Below are positions 34,682 to 43,577 of a DNA stretch of 64,000 nt, one piece after another. The stretch lies in the NCBI RefSeq assembly GCF_001421745.1, contig NZ_LMKW01000010.1, positions 1 through 64,000 on the forward strand, read 5' to 3'. This DNA comes from Sphingomonas sp. Leaf230 (GTDB lineage: Bacteria > Pseudomonadota > Alphaproteobacteria > Sphingomonadales > Sphingomonadaceae). A program made the translations under genes and the position numbers. The notes beneath the pieces are model-generated. The model was given only the letters and a program-made list of their open reading frames with translations, ran no database searches and was not told where the DNA came from. The stretch's first letter is position 1. Each line of letters begins with the position of its first letter.

Positions 34682-36271
34682 ATGATTACTCAGGGGGAAA
34701 AGCTGCATTGGTGGCAGACGCGCGCATTCGTTGCCGCGGTTGCGATCGCGTCGATCATACCGCTGCTGTGGCCAGAGATCCCACCGCTGGTCGACCTGCC
34801 CGGGCATATGGGCCGGTACCGCGTCCAGCTGGCGATCGCCGACAATCCCTGGTTGAATCAATGGTATAACTTCCGCTGGCAGATGATCGGCAACCTCGGC
34901 ATCGACCTGCTGATCGTGCCGCTTGCGCCGATCTTCGGGTTGCAGCTGGCGGTCAAGCTGATCGTGATGGCGATCCCGGCGCTGACAGTGACCGGGGTGC
35001 TCTGGATCGCGCGCGAGGTGCACGGGCGAATCCCCGCGACCGCGCTGTTCGCGCTGCCGCTCGCCTACAGCTATCCGTTCCAGTTCGGATTCGTGAATTT
35101 CGCGCTCGGCATGGCACTCGCGCTCAACCTGTTCGCACTGTGGCTGCGGATGGGGCGGCTCGACCGGCGGCAGCTGCGGACCATCATCTTCGTCCCCGTC
35201 TCGTGCCTGTTGTGGCTGTGCCATACGTTCGGCTGGGGCGTTCTGGGCGTGCTCGCCTTCTCCGCCGAGCTGATCCGCCAGCACGACATCCGCCGCGACA
35301 GCGATCCCAAGAGCTGGGCGCATGGCTGGTTCAAGGCGTGCATCCAGGCGGGGCTGAACTGCCTGCCGCTGGCGCTGCCGATGGTGATGATGATCGTCTG
35401 GCGCTCGGGTGATCATGTCGGCGGCAAGACGCAGGACTGGTTCAACTGGCGCTGGAAGATGAACTGGATCACGATGGTCCTGCGCGATCGGTGGATGACG
35501 TTCGACATCGCGTCGGTCACCGTGCTGTTCGTGATCCTGTTCCGCGGCGTGCGCGACCAGACGATCGAATATTCGCGCAACCTGAGCCTGTCGGCGCTGT
35601 TCCTCGCGATCGTGTATATCCTGCTGCCGCGGATCGTGTTCGGCTCGGCCTATGCCGACATGCGGCTCGCGCCGTTCATGCTCGGGATCGCGGTGATCGC
35701 GCTGCGGCCGCGGCACGGGCTTTCGTTGCGTGGCGCGGCGGTGCTTGCGGTGCTGGGCTTTGCGTTCTTCGGTGTGCGGCTCGCGGGGACGACGGTCAGC
35801 TACCTGATGTACGATCGCAGCTACGACCAGGCGATCGCGGCGATCGATACGGTGCCCGAGCGGTCTCGCGTCGTGTCGTTCGTCGGGCGGCGCTGTCGCG
35901 ACGACTGGGCCTATTCGCGGCTCGAGCATGTGCCGGCGCTGCTGCTGGAGCGGCGGCTGGCGTTCACCAACGACCAGTGGTCGATGGCCGGCGCGCAGTT
36001 GATGACGACGCAGTATCCGGCGGCGAAGGGGTTTGCGCATGATCCGTCGGAGATCGTCAGCGACATCAAGTGCCGTGGCCAGTTCTGGCGGCCGATCGGC
36101 GTCGCGCTGCAGAAATTCCCGCGCGATGCGTTCGATTATGTGTGGCTGATCCACCCGCCGAAGTTCGATTCGAAACTGGTTCGCGACCTGACGCTTATCC
36201 GGCGTGACGGCACGAGCCTGCTCTACCGCGTCAACCGGGTTGCTGCTGCTCGCCCCGCCGGAACGGAGTAA
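34682..36271 (+). CDS. large membrane protein of unknown function, GT-C-like
   Basis: A 529-residue protein with about ten predicted membrane helices and a soluble C-terminal domain from about residue 380. The first periplasmic loop contains LVDLPGHMGRYRV, with an acidic residue where GT-C glycosyltransferases bind metal or sugar, and the C-terminal part is a small soluble region (AAIDTVPERSRVVSFVGRRC). This topology suggests a lipid-linked sugar transferase, but I do not recognise a family. ATG 34682 follows GATAT without a strong RBS. It overlaps the end of the acetyltransferase gene by 41 bases in antiparallel orientation. Confidence 0.7.
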   Translation: MITQGEKLHWWQTRAFVAAVAIASIIPLLWPEIPPLVDLPGHMGRYRVQLAIADNPWLNQWYNFRWQMIGNLGIDLLIVPLAPIFGLQLAVKLIVMAIPALTVTGVLWIAREVHGRIPATALFALPLAYSYPFQFGFVNFALGMALALNLFALWLRMGRLDRRQLRTIIFVPVSCLLWLCHTFGWGVLGVLAFSAELIRQHDIRRDSDPKSWAHGWFKACIQAGLNCLPLALPMVMMIVWRSGDHVGGKTQDWFNWRWKMNWITMVLRDRWMTFDIASVTVLFVILFRGVRDQTIEYSRNLSLSALFLAIVYILLPRIVFGSAYADMRLAPFMLGIAVIALRPRHGLSLRGAAVLAVLGFAFFGVRLAGTTVSYLMYDRSYDQAIAAIDTVPERSRVVSFVGRRCRDDWAYSRLEHVPALLLERRLAFTNDQWSMAGAQLMTTQYPAAKGFAHDPSEIVSDIKCRGQFWRPIGVALQKFPRDAFDYVWLIHPPKFDSKLVRDLTLIRRDGTSLLYRVNRVAAARPAGTE

Positions 36272-37388
36272 GTTCGCCGAGATACTCCTGCTGCTCGGCG
36301 ACAGCTTCGCGCTCGCGGACGAGATAGTCGGCGATTGCGCGGCGGAAGCTCGGGTCGGGGATGTAGTGGGCGGAATAGGTCGCGACCGGGGCATAGCCAC
36401 GCGCGAGCTTGTGTTCGCCCTGTGCGCCGGCCTCGACCGTCTTCAAGCCGCGCGCGATGGCGGCGTCGATCGCCTGGTAATAGCAGAGCTCGAAATGGAG
36501 GAACGGCACCTCCTCCGTCGCGCCCCAGTATCGGCCGTAGAGCGTGTCGTCGCCGATCAGGTTGAGCGCGCCGGCGATCGGTACGCCTTCGCGCTCGGCG
36601 AGGATGAGCAGCACGCGGTCGCCCATGGTCTTGCCGATCTGGTCGAAAAAGCCGCGCGTCAGATACGGTTGGCCCCATTTGCGGCTGCCGGTGTCCTGGT
36701 AGAAGACCCAGAACGCGTCCCAATGCTCAGGCGTGATTTCGGCACCGATCAGATGGCGGATCGTCAGGCCTTCGACAGCGGCGGCGCGCTCCTTGCGGAT
36801 CGCCTTGCGCTTGCGGCTGGCGAGGACGGCGAGGAAGTCGTCGAAGCTGGCGTAGCCGTCGTTCTGCCAGTGGAACTGCGTGCCTTGGCGGATCAGCCAG
36901 CCAGCCGCCTCGAACAGTGCCACTTCGTCGGGATCGATGAAGGTGGCGTGCGCGGAGGATAGCCCGCTCTGGTCGGTGACTGCCTCCAGCGCGGCGATCA
37001 GCGCGGGGGCTTGCTCGCGGTCGCGGAGCAGCAGGCGCGGGCCGGGAACCGGGCTGAACGGCGCCGCGATCTGGAGCTTGGGGTAATATTGGCCCCCTGC
37101 CCGCTCCCACGCGTCCGCCCAGCCCTGGTCGAAGACGTATTCGCCCTGGCTGTGGCTCTTGGCATAGGCGGGCGCGATTCCCGCTGGCTTGCCGTCGGGA
37201 CCGTCGACCACCACCGGCAGCGCCTGCCAGCCGGAACGGCCACCGACGCTTTTCGAGGCTTCGAGCGCGGACAGGAAGGCGTGGCCGACGAACGGGTTGG
37301 CGGTGCCGGAACACGCCTCCCAGTCCGCGGCCGCGATCGAGGTGACGCCTTGGGCGATGCGGGCTGTGACGGCGTTCATCCGCGACAT
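36231..37388 (-). CDS. GNAT/FemAB-like acetyltransferase family protein (COG3146 type)
   Basis: A 385-residue protein with a duplicated acyltransferase fold. N-terminal NPFVGHAFLSALEASKSVG and GWQALPVVV, and C-terminal SRKRKAIRKERAAAVEG, FYQDTGSRKWGQPYLTRGFF and FLHFELCYYQAIDAAIARGLKTVEAGAQGEHK are characteristic. Such proteins are predicted N-acyltransferases related to FemAB, of unknown substrate. Its 3' end overlaps the neighbouring convergent membrane-protein gene. Confidence 0.88.
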   Translation of the reverse strand: MSRMNAVTARIAQGVTSIAAADWEACSGTANPFVGHAFLSALEASKSVGGRSGWQALPVVVDGPDGKPAGIAPAYAKSHSQGEYVFDQGWADAWERAGGQYYPKLQIAAPFSPVPGPRLLLRDREQAPALIAALEAVTDQSGLSSAHATFIDPDEVALFEAAGWLIRQGTQFHWQNDGYASFDDFLAVLASRKRKAIRKERAAAVEGLTIRHLIGAEITPEHWDAFWVFYQDTGSRKWGQPYLTRGFFDQIGKTMGDRVLLILAEREGVPIAGALNLIGDDTLYGRYWGATEEVPFLHFELCYYQAIDAAIARGLKTVEAGAQGEHKLARGYAPVATYSAHYIPDPSFRRAIADYLVREREAVAEQQEYLGELTPFRRGEQQQPG

Positions 37389-37463
37389 TTGGGGTAGCGG
37401 GGTGCCGATAGCAAAGGGCGCGTCAGCTTATCTCGAAGGAAAACAGCCGTCCGCCCCATACGC

Positions 37464-37543
37464 TGTTCTCGCGCGAAGGCGGGAGCCCAGGACCACATGG
37501 GCTGCGCTTGGTAACCCTGGGCTCCCGCTTTCGCGGGAGAACA
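37464..37543. repeat. palindromic repeat, family B copy 2
   Basis: Arms TGTTCTCGCGCGAAGGCGGG... (37464-37491) and ...CCCGCTTTCGCGGGAGAACA (37516-37543) pair almost completely, with a short spacer. It sits between the acetyltransferase start and the RidA stop, both on the minus strand. Confidence 0.92.
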
Positions 37544-37549
37544 AGTCCG

Positions 37550-38014
37550 TCAGGCGGAAACTTGAACGATCGCGTCGATCTCGACAGCGGCGCCGAGCGG
37601 GAGGACGGGAACGCCTACTGCCGCGCGCGCATGCTTGCCGGCATCACCGAACAGCGCGACCATCAAGTCCGAAGCGCCATTGGCGACTTTCGCCTGGTCG
37701 GTGAAATCTCCGGTCGAGTTGACGAACACGCCAAGCTTCACGATCCGCTCGACGCGGCCGAGCGTGCCGAGGGCGGCCTTCATCTGTGCGACGAGCATGA
37801 GCGCACAGAGCTTGGCGGCCTCCTGCGCGTCTTCGAGCGACACGCCGTCTCCGACGCGTCCGGTGACGAGCTGGCCGTCCTTGAACGGCAACTGGCCCGA
37901 GATGTGGAGCATGCCGTTCGCCAGCACGGTCGGGACATAGGACGCCACGGGTGCGGCAGCCTGCGGGAGGGTGAGGCCCAGCTCTTCGAGCTTGCGGTCG
38001 ATACGATCGGTCAT
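37550..38014 (-). CDS. RidA family protein
   Basis: A 154-residue protein of the YjgF/RidA family, which hydrolyses reactive enamine/imine intermediates. Visible features are YVPTVLANGMLHISGQLPFKDG, VERIVKLGVFVNSTGDFTDQAKVANGASDLM and GDAGKHARAAVGVPVLPLGAAVEIDAIV, where Arg of HARAAVG is the conserved substrate-binding arginine. It is a longer form of the family (about 150 residues). Confidence 0.92.
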   Translation of the reverse strand: MTDRIDRKLEELGLTLPQAAAPVASYVPTVLANGMLHISGQLPFKDGQLVTGRVGDGVSLEDAQEAAKLCALMLVAQMKAALGTLGRVERIVKLGVFVNSTGDFTDQAKVANGASDLMVALFGDAGKHARAAVGVPVLPLGAAVEIDAIVQVSA

Positions 38015-38084
38015 GGGGGAGGTATCACCACAGCGGTGGGGGATGGGTCAAGTGGGCCTTGGTACGAACCGCCGTTCGAGCAAT

Positions 38085-38205
38085 CCTCCCCCGCCAGGGG
38101 GAGGTGACGCCGCAGGCGACGGAGGGGGAGGCACACGCAACAAGGGTTTCCCTTACCTCCCCCTCCGTCTGGCAACGGCCAGCCACCTCCCCCTTGCAGG
38201 GGAGG
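38085..38205. repeat. palindromic repeat, family C copy 2
   Basis: Starts CCTCCCCCGCCAGGGGGAGG (38085-38104) and ends ...CCTCCCCCTTGCAGGGGAGG (38205), with inner arms ACGGAGGGGGAGG and CCTCCCCCTCCGT. It ends 10 bases from the HAD gene stop. Confidence 0.93.
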
Positions 38206-38214
38206 ATCGAGAGA

Positions 38215-38841
38215 TTAGGCGTCCGCCGGCAAACCCGCTTCGAACCGCGCGGCGATCCAGTCCGCCGCCTCGCGCCAGTCGTCGATCCGCGCGTGGGCCT
38301 CTGGCGCCTTCGGCACACTCACCGCCAGCGTCGGCTCAGAGACCATGTGCAACCGGTGCACCCCCGGCGCGTGCTTGGCGACCGACTCGTGATGCACCGC
38401 GAGATCATCGACGAATACCGTCACCGGCGAGCCATATTCCTCGACCAGCCGCGATACCGGCGTACCCTTGCCGCCCTGGTTGCACTCGACCCGGTGCTCG
38501 ATCCCGAACTTCGCCAGTTGCTCGATCCGCGGCTGGCGGCATTCGTCTTGGAGGTTGGTGAGAATGACGATGTCCGCCACCTGCGCCAGCCGCTCCAGCG
38601 CCTCGACCGCGTGCGGGACCAGCGTCTGGCGGTGCATCTCGCCGGGGAAGAACTCGCCGAGCATCGCCCACATATCCTCGCGCGTCGGCGGCGGGCCGCC
38701 ATCGCGGCGCGTCATCGCGGTCGAGAAATCGCCGTGCTGGATCTGGAAGTCGATGTCGTGACGCTGGTCGAGCCAGACGCCGAAATGCTTGACCATGTGC
38801 AGCAGCACTTCGTCACAATCGCTGATCAGCAGCGGCCTCAT
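38215..38841 (-). CDS. HAD family hydrolase
   Basis: A 208-residue HAD phosphatase-like protein. Motif I is LLISDCDEVLLHMVKHF, motif II ILTNLQDE, and the acidic motif IV reads VFVDDLAVHHESV. The substrate is unknown. ATG 38841 gives the family N terminus (MRPLLISDCDE). It overlaps the DUF3572 gene upstream by 4 bases (ATGA). Confidence 0.85.
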   Translation of the reverse strand: MRPLLISDCDEVLLHMVKHFGVWLDQRHDIDFQIQHGDFSTAMTRRDGGPPPTREDMWAMLGEFFPGEMHRQTLVPHAVEALERLAQVADIVILTNLQDECRQPRIEQLAKFGIEHRVECNQGGKGTPVSRLVEEYGSPVTVFVDDLAVHHESVAKHAPGVHRLHMVSEPTLAVSVPKAPEAHARIDDWREAADWIAARFEAGLPADA

Positions 38842-39122
38842 GCTTCGAAGTCTCCTTGATCGAGTCTGGCATGCGCGCGGACCAACGCTTCCGGCTTCAC
38901 CCCGAGCGATTCGGCACACGCGATCAGGTCCGGCTCATGGTTTTCCAGGAAGCCCAACGCCGCCGACAGTACCGCCGGATCGCTTGCTCGCGCACGCAGG
39001 TCGCTCGGGTCGAGGCCGGTCACCGACAACAGCCGCATCGCGCGGTCGGGTTCGCCCAACGTCCATACTAGCGCGCGCAGAGCGAGCGCTTCGGCGTCTT
39101 CGTTTGAATCACGGTCGCGCAT
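38838..39122 (-). CDS. DUF3572 family protein
   Basis: A 94-residue acidic helical protein: EDAEALALRALVWTLGEPDRAMRLLSVTGLDPSDLR and LGFLENHEPDLIACAESLGV. This matches the alphaproteobacterial DUF3572 family, usually found next to divK. Role unknown. It diverges from divK and overlaps the HAD start. Confidence 0.88.
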   Translation of the reverse strand: MRDRDSNEDAEALALRALVWTLGEPDRAMRLLSVTGLDPSDLRARASDPAVLSAALGFLENHEPDLIACAESLGVKPEALVRAHARLDQGDFEA

Positions 39123-39158
39123 TGCCTATCGTGCCTTCTTTCCGGATAAGGTGCGGCG

Positions 39159-39521
39159 GTGACAAAGAAGGTGCTCGTTGTCGAGGACAACGAACTCAAC
39201 CTCAAACTATTCTGCGACCTGCTGCGCGCGCACCAGTTCGCCGTCGAACCCGTGCGCGACGGCCGCGAAGCCGTTGCGCGCGCTCGGGAATTCGTGCCCG
39301 ACCTGATCATCATGGACATCCAGATGCCGCACGTCACCGGCTACGAGATCATTCTTGAGCTGAAGGCGGACGAGGACTTGCGCGCGATTCCCGTGATGGC
39401 GGTGACGGCGTATGCCGGGCGCGAGGACGAGGAGCGGATTCGGGCTGCGGGCGCGGACTCGTATGTGTCCAAGCCGATCAGCCTGGCGCGGTTCATGGAC
39501 GCGGTGGGGGCGCTGATCTGA
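39159..39521 (+). CDS. divK: DivK-like single-domain response regulator
   Basis: A 120-residue receiver-only protein with VLVVEDNELNLKLF and Asp53 in DLIIMDIQMPHVTG, Thr in VTAYAG and Lys in YVSKPISL. In Caulobacter DivK controls cell-cycle phosphorelays with PleC and DivJ. The start codon is GTG. Unlike Caulobacter, no pleD follows; rpmG lies convergently after a repeat-rich gap. Confidence 0.93.
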   Translation: MTKKVLVVEDNELNLKLFCDLLRAHQFAVEPVRDGREAVARAREFVPDLIIMDIQMPHVTGYEIILELKADEDLRAIPVMAVTAYAGREDEERIRAAGADSYVSKPISLARFMDAVGALI

Positions 39522-39543
39522 GCAGCCCGGCTGTCCAATCTTC

Positions 39544-39694
39544 CGTTCGTGCTGAGTAGAGACCGAGTAGCTTCGTCAGAAGCGTATCGAGGGCTCGTAT
39601 CGAAGCATGCGTTCCGCGCGCCAACCTGTCCTTCGATACGCCATCTCGATACGCCGCCTACGGCGACTACTCCGATGGCTACTCAGGACGAACG
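39544..39694. repeat. inverted repeat with 16-base arms, distinct family
   Basis: CGTTCGTGCTGAGTAG (39544-39559) pairs with CTACTCAGGACGAACG (39679-39694), one mismatch. The interior holds further short palindromic pieces around TATCGA. It fills most of the 299-base gap between divK and rpmG. Confidence 0.85.
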
Positions 39695-39748
39695 GGACAG
39701 GGGGCAAACGGAAGGGGGAGGGACGACCGGAAGAGAATCACAAACGCC

Positions 39749-39778
39749 AAAAGCCGCGAGGGCTACCCCGCGGCTTTT
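39749..39778 (-). terminator. rpmG terminator hairpin
   Basis: AAAAGCCGCG ... CGCGGCTTTT: a GC-rich stem with a short loop and flanking A and T runs, so it works in both directions. It lies 43 bases beyond the rpmG stop and is also downstream of divK. Confidence 0.85.
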
Positions 39779-39820
39779 CGGATCTTCGCAATCAGACGGC
39801 GGTTCGCACCGCCGGCCGGA

Positions 39821-39988
39821 TTACTTGATCTTGGCTTCCTTGAACTCGACATGCTTGCGCACGACGGGATCGTACTTCGAGAAGGAGAGCTTCTCCGTCT
39901 TGGTACGGGGATTCTTCTTGGTGACGTAGAAGAAGCCGGTGTCAGCGGTGCTGAGCAGCTTGATCTTTACGGTGGTCGGCTTGGCCAT
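39821..39988 (-). CDS. rpmG: 50S ribosomal protein L33
   Basis: A 55-residue ribosomal protein: [20 protein letters not shown], then [20 protein letters not shown] and [15 protein letters not shown]. This is the cysteine-free (zinc-independent) L33 form. Start ATG at 39988, stop TAA at 39821. Confidence 0.97.
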   Translation of the reverse strand: MAKPTTVKIKLLSTADTGFFYVTKKNPRTKTEKLSFSKYDPVVRKHVEFKEAKIK

Positions 39989-40180
39989 GAGCCCAATTCC
40001 TATGGCTTGAAAATGCGAAAGCGGCGAACTGACGCCGCCGCTCCATCAGGGGCGGCGCATGGCGGACGTAGGGAGCGAAGTCAAGCTTTACCCGGTCGCT
40101 GCACGTCGAGATCGTTCATTTAACCCGCTATTCACTACCACAAGCGCATCATATCATCAGATAAAGACAGGAGCGGGATC

Positions 40181-40513
40181 GTGGGGCAGGCGCTGGTTCG
40201 AATCGACGACATGATCGCGGTGAAAGCCGATCTCGCAGCGCGAATCGCGGCGATCGATGTCCGAGCACCCTATTCCCGCCCCTGCGACATCGCCACCGAG
40301 ATCGATGCGATCCGCGTGATCGCGCATACCAACGGTCTCAACCCCGCCGTCACGGTTGCGCATTTCGTCGATTCGGCGCTGTCACGCGGCGAGCATGGCG
40401 CGCTGGTGCATGGATGGCTGTCGATCCTGCGCGATGCGGTCGGGTGCGAACGGCAGGACGTCCAGGCGTGCCACGCGTTCGCTGCGGCCTGTTCGGTGCG
40501 CCTTGCGGGATAA
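40181..40513 (+). CDS. hypothetical alphaproteobacterial small protein
   Basis: A 110-residue protein starting GTG 40181 with AGGAG eight bases upstream. Mostly helical, with RIDDMIAVKADLAARIAAIDVR, a Cys in SRPCDIATEID and a C-terminal CERQDVQACHAFAAACSVRLAG. I do not recognise a domain. It precedes the GDT1-like gene by 3 bases and is likely cotranscribed with it. Confidence 0.7.
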   Translation: MGQALVRIDDMIAVKADLAARIAAIDVRAPYSRPCDIATEIDAIRVIAHTNGLNPAVTVAHFVDSALSRGEHGALVHGWLSILRDAVGCERQDVQACHAFAAACSVRLAG

Positions 40514-40516
40514 TTC

Positions 40517-41083
40517 ATGGACGCGTTGATGGCGGCGCTGGTCGCGGCGGCGCTGGCGCAGGTCGGCGATCGGACGGCTTGGCTCGCGGCGATCCTGTCG
40601 GACCGGTACCGAAAGCCGGGTCTTGTGATCGCGATGGCGGCGCTGGCGTTGTTCGCGGCGAGCGGCCTGGCGGCGGCGCTCGGCGCGGTGATCGGACCGA
40701 AGCTTGCCCCCAATGCGCAACAACTGATGCTCGCGCTCGCGTTGCTGTTGCAGGGTGGTGGATCGTTCTTTCCGGCCAAGGCACCCGAGCGGCTGGATCG
40801 CTGGAAGATCGGCGCGATCGCCACTACCGCGCTCGGCCTGTTCATCCTGGCTTTCGGCGACGGCGTTCAGTTCATCGTCCTGACGCTTGCCGCGCGGACG
40901 CCCGTCCCGGCCCTCGCGGCGATCGGCGCGACGATCGGCTCGCTGGTGGTGATCGTCCCCGCCGCGCTGATGGGCGAGGCCGCGTGGCTGAAACTGCCGC
41001 TCAAGCCGCTGCGCATCGCCATCGGCACCGTGTTCCTGATCTTCGGTATCGTCCTGGCGCTAGGCGCACTACGCTTGGTCTGA
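40517..41083 (+). CDS. TMEM165/GDT1 family membrane protein with degenerate motifs
   Basis: A 188-residue membrane protein with six predicted helices. The family has two ExGDKT-type motifs in helices 1 and 4; here they are QVGDRTAWLAAIL and AFGDGVQFIVLTL, both lacking the glutamate. GDT1 proteins are thought to carry Mn2+ or Ca2+. The missing acidic residues suggest altered transport. Confidence 0.75.
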   Translation: MDALMAALVAAALAQVGDRTAWLAAILSDRYRKPGLVIAMAALALFAASGLAAALGAVIGPKLAPNAQQLMLALALLLQGGGSFFPAKAPERLDRWKIGAIATTALGLFILAFGDGVQFIVLTLAARTPVPALAAIGATIGSLVVIVPAALMGEAAWLKLPLKPLRIAIGTVFLIFGIVLALGALRLV

Positions 41084-41144
41084 CGGCCGGGAGCAAGTTT
41101 GCGTTCGGATCGTTCACGCGACGACTTTCCAACGGGAGCTAAAC

Positions 41145-41642
41145 ATGGCCGAGATCAACCCTGCCCTCGACACGCCGACCGACCTGCCGAGCAACAGCAC
41201 CAAATCGGTCGCCGATGCGCTGAACGCAGCGCTCGCCGATTGCTATGCGCTGTATCTCAAGACCAAGAATTTCCACTGGCACATGTCTGGGCCGCATTTC
41301 CGCGACTATCATTTGCTGCTCGACGACCAGTCCGCGCAGATCATCGGCGTGACCGACGCGATCGCCGAGCGCGTGCGCAAGACGGGCAACACGACTCTGC
41401 GCTCGATCGGCGACATCTCGCGCCACCAGACGATCGCGGACAACGACATGGCGTTCGTCGGCCCGACCGAAATGCTCGCCGAACTGCGCGAGGACAATCT
41501 GAAGCTCGTCGAGCAGTTCCGCATCGTCAAGGACGCCGCGGATGCGGCCAAGGACAACGCGACGAGTGGGATCGTCGATGAGTGGACCGATCATGCCGAG
41601 GAGCGTGCGTGGTTCCTGTTCGAGGCTAGCCGAAAGGGTTGA
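41145..41642 (+). CDS. dps: Dps family DNA-binding ferritin-like protein
   Basis: A 165-residue protein of the ferritin fold. The ferroxidase region reads NFHWHMSGPHFRDYHLLLDDQ and further DAIAERVRKTG, as in Dps. A long N-terminal tail (MAEINPALDTPTDLPSNSTKS) precedes. Dps proteins oxidise Fe2+ with H2O2 and protect DNA in stationary phase. A family C repeat follows immediately. Confidence 0.94.
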   Translation: MAEINPALDTPTDLPSNSTKSVADALNAALADCYALYLKTKNFHWHMSGPHFRDYHLLLDDQSAQIIGVTDAIAERVRKTGNTTLRSIGDISRHQTIADNDMAFVGPTEMLAELREDNLKLVEQFRIVKDAADAAKDNATSGIVDEWTDHAEERAWFLFEASRKG

Positions 41643-41663
41643 GAGCGGCGCCGTCGCCTCAAT

Positions 41664-41785
41664 CCTCCCCCGCCAGGGGGAGGTGGCGCCGGTAGGCGAC
41701 GGACGGGGAGGACACGGAACATCAGTTCCCGCTTACCTCCCCCTCCGTCTGGCAAAGGCCAGACACCTCCCCCTTGCGGGGGAGG
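41664..41785. repeat. palindromic repeat, family C copy 3
   Basis: Starts CCTCCCCCGCCAGGGGGAGG (41664) and ends with a near-complement closing CCTCCCCCTTGCGGGGGAGG (to 41785); inner arms GACGGGGAGG and CCTCCCCCTCCGTC. Just downstream of dps, upstream of the ligase gene. Confidence 0.93.
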
Positions 41786-41913
41786 ATTGTTAGGCCACTC
41801 CACCCTCAACTGCCCGGCTACTTTCAAAACTGCGGATTGACCGTCGCCGGGGCCGCCCGCCGACGGTCGTTTCGCCTCTGCATCCCTTCGGGCGGCAGGT
41901 GCGTTTACCAACG

Positions 41914-43506
41914 ATGCACGCATTCGCCGCCCTGCTCGACTCGCTTACCTACACACGATCGCGCAACGCCAAGTTGAAGCTGATCGCGGACTATCTGCGC
42001 GCGACGCCTGACCCCGACCGCGGCTGGGCAATGGCGGCGCTGACCGGGGACCTCGATCTCAAGGGCGTGAAGTCGGCGGTGATCCGTGGGTTGATCGAGG
42101 AGCGCGTCGATCCGGTGCTGTTCCGGATGAGTCGCGATTATGTCGGCGATACTGCGGAGACGGTCGCGCTGCTCTGGCCCGAACCGACGGTTCCGGTCGA
42201 CCCCACCCCGTTGTCGATCACCGATGTCGTCGAGCGGCTGGCAGCGTTGTCGCGCGCCGATGCGCCGGGTGCGCTGGCGGATATGCTCGATCGGTCCGAT
42301 GCCGAGGAGCGGTTCGCGCTACTCAAGATGGCGACCGGCGCGTTGCGGATCGGCGTGTCGGCGCGGTTGGCGAAGACGGCGCTCGCCGATGCGTTCGGGC
42401 TCGATGTCGATGCGGTCGAGGAGGTCTGGCACGGGCTCGATGCACCGTATCCGAGCCTGTTCGCCTGGGCGGAGGGCACGGGCGCGCAGCCTACGCCCGC
42501 CGACGTTCCGGTGTTCCGGCCATTCATGCTGGCACACGGGCTCGAAGATCTGCGTGTCGATCTCGCCGATTATGCCGCCGAGTGGAAATGGGACGGCATC
42601 CGTGTGCAGATCGTCCACGTCGCGGGCGAGACGCGGCTTTACAGCCGAACGGGCGACGACGTGACGGGCAGCTTCCCGGAGATCGCGGCTGCGTTCCGGA
42701 CGCCGGGGACGGTCGACGGCGAATTGCTGGTGAAGGGTGAGCATCAGGGCGGGACGTTGGAGGATGGCGGCGGTGCTGCGAGCTTCAACGCGTTGCAGCA
42801 AAGGCTTGGACGCAAGACCGTGTCGGCGAAGATGCTGGCGGACTATCCCGCGTTCGTCCGGCTGTATGATCTGCTGATCGACGGCGAGGAGGATCTGCGG
42901 ACGCTGCCGTGGACTGAGCGGCGCGCGCGGCTGGAGGCGTTCGTGCCGCAACTCGATTCCGAACGGTTCGATCTGAGCGTCGTGATCGAGGCGGACGACT
43001 TCACCGCGCTGGAGGCAATCCGTGCGACCTCGCGCGACGCGGCGATCGAGGGCGTGATGCTTAAGCGTCGCGATTCGCCCTATGTCGGCGGACGGCGCGC
43101 CGGGCTCTGGTATAAATGGAAGCGTGATCCGCTGACCGCCGACTGCGTTATGATGTACGCACAACGGGGGTCGGGGCGGCGGTCGTCTTATTATTCGGAC
43201 TACACCTTCGGGTGCTGGACCGAGGAGGGCGAGCTGCTTCCTGTGGGGAAGGCGTATTCCGGGATTACCGACGAAGAGCTCAAAATGCTCGACAGCTTCG
43301 TGCGCAACCATACGCAGAACCGGTTCGGGCCGGTGCGCGAGGTGGAGAAGGCGCTGGTGTTGGAGATCGCGTTCGATTCGCTGCACGATTCGAAGCGCCA
43401 CAAATCAGGGGTGGCGATGCGCTTTCCCCGGATCGCGCGGATCCGGACGGACAAGCCCGCGGCGGAGGCGGACCGGATTGAGACGCTCAAGCGGATGATT
43501 ACGTAA
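41914..43506 (+). CDS. cisplatin-response ATP-dependent DNA ligase (LigB-associated type)
   Basis: A 530-residue ligase of the bacterial LigB/LigC-like type. The nucleophile is Lys225 in EWKWDGIR (motif KxDG); VDGELLV (motif III), EGVMLKRRDSPYVGGRRAGLWYKWKRDP (motifs IV-V) are clear. Such ligases are named for an associated DNA damage response set with an MBL exonuclease, a DEXH helicase and a PdeM phosphoesterase, all in this window. ATG 41914 chosen over GTG 41899 as the family N terminus. Confidence 0.93.
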   Translation: MHAFAALLDSLTYTRSRNAKLKLIADYLRATPDPDRGWAMAALTGDLDLKGVKSAVIRGLIEERVDPVLFRMSRDYVGDTAETVALLWPEPTVPVDPTPLSITDVVERLAALSRADAPGALADMLDRSDAEERFALLKMATGALRIGVSARLAKTALADAFGLDVDAVEEVWHGLDAPYPSLFAWAEGTGAQPTPADVPVFRPFMLAHGLEDLRVDLADYAAEWKWDGIRVQIVHVAGETRLYSRTGDDVTGSFPEIAAAFRTPGTVDGELLVKGEHQGGTLEDGGGAASFNALQQRLGRKTVSAKMLADYPAFVRLYDLLIDGEEDLRTLPWTERRARLEAFVPQLDSERFDLSVVIEADDFTALEAIRATSRDAAIEGVMLKRRDSPYVGGRRAGLWYKWKRDPLTADCVMMYAQRGSGRRSSYYSDYTFGCWTEEGELLPVGKAYSGITDEELKMLDSFVRNHTQNRFGPVREVEKALVLEIAFDSLHDSKRHKSGVAMRFPRIARIRTDKPAAEADRIETLKRMIT

Positions 43507-43577
43507 TCCGCGCGTCATCGAAGCGGGCGGCGGTGCAGGCTATCGCGCCCGATCTTGATACGCGTAAGGATCGTCCG

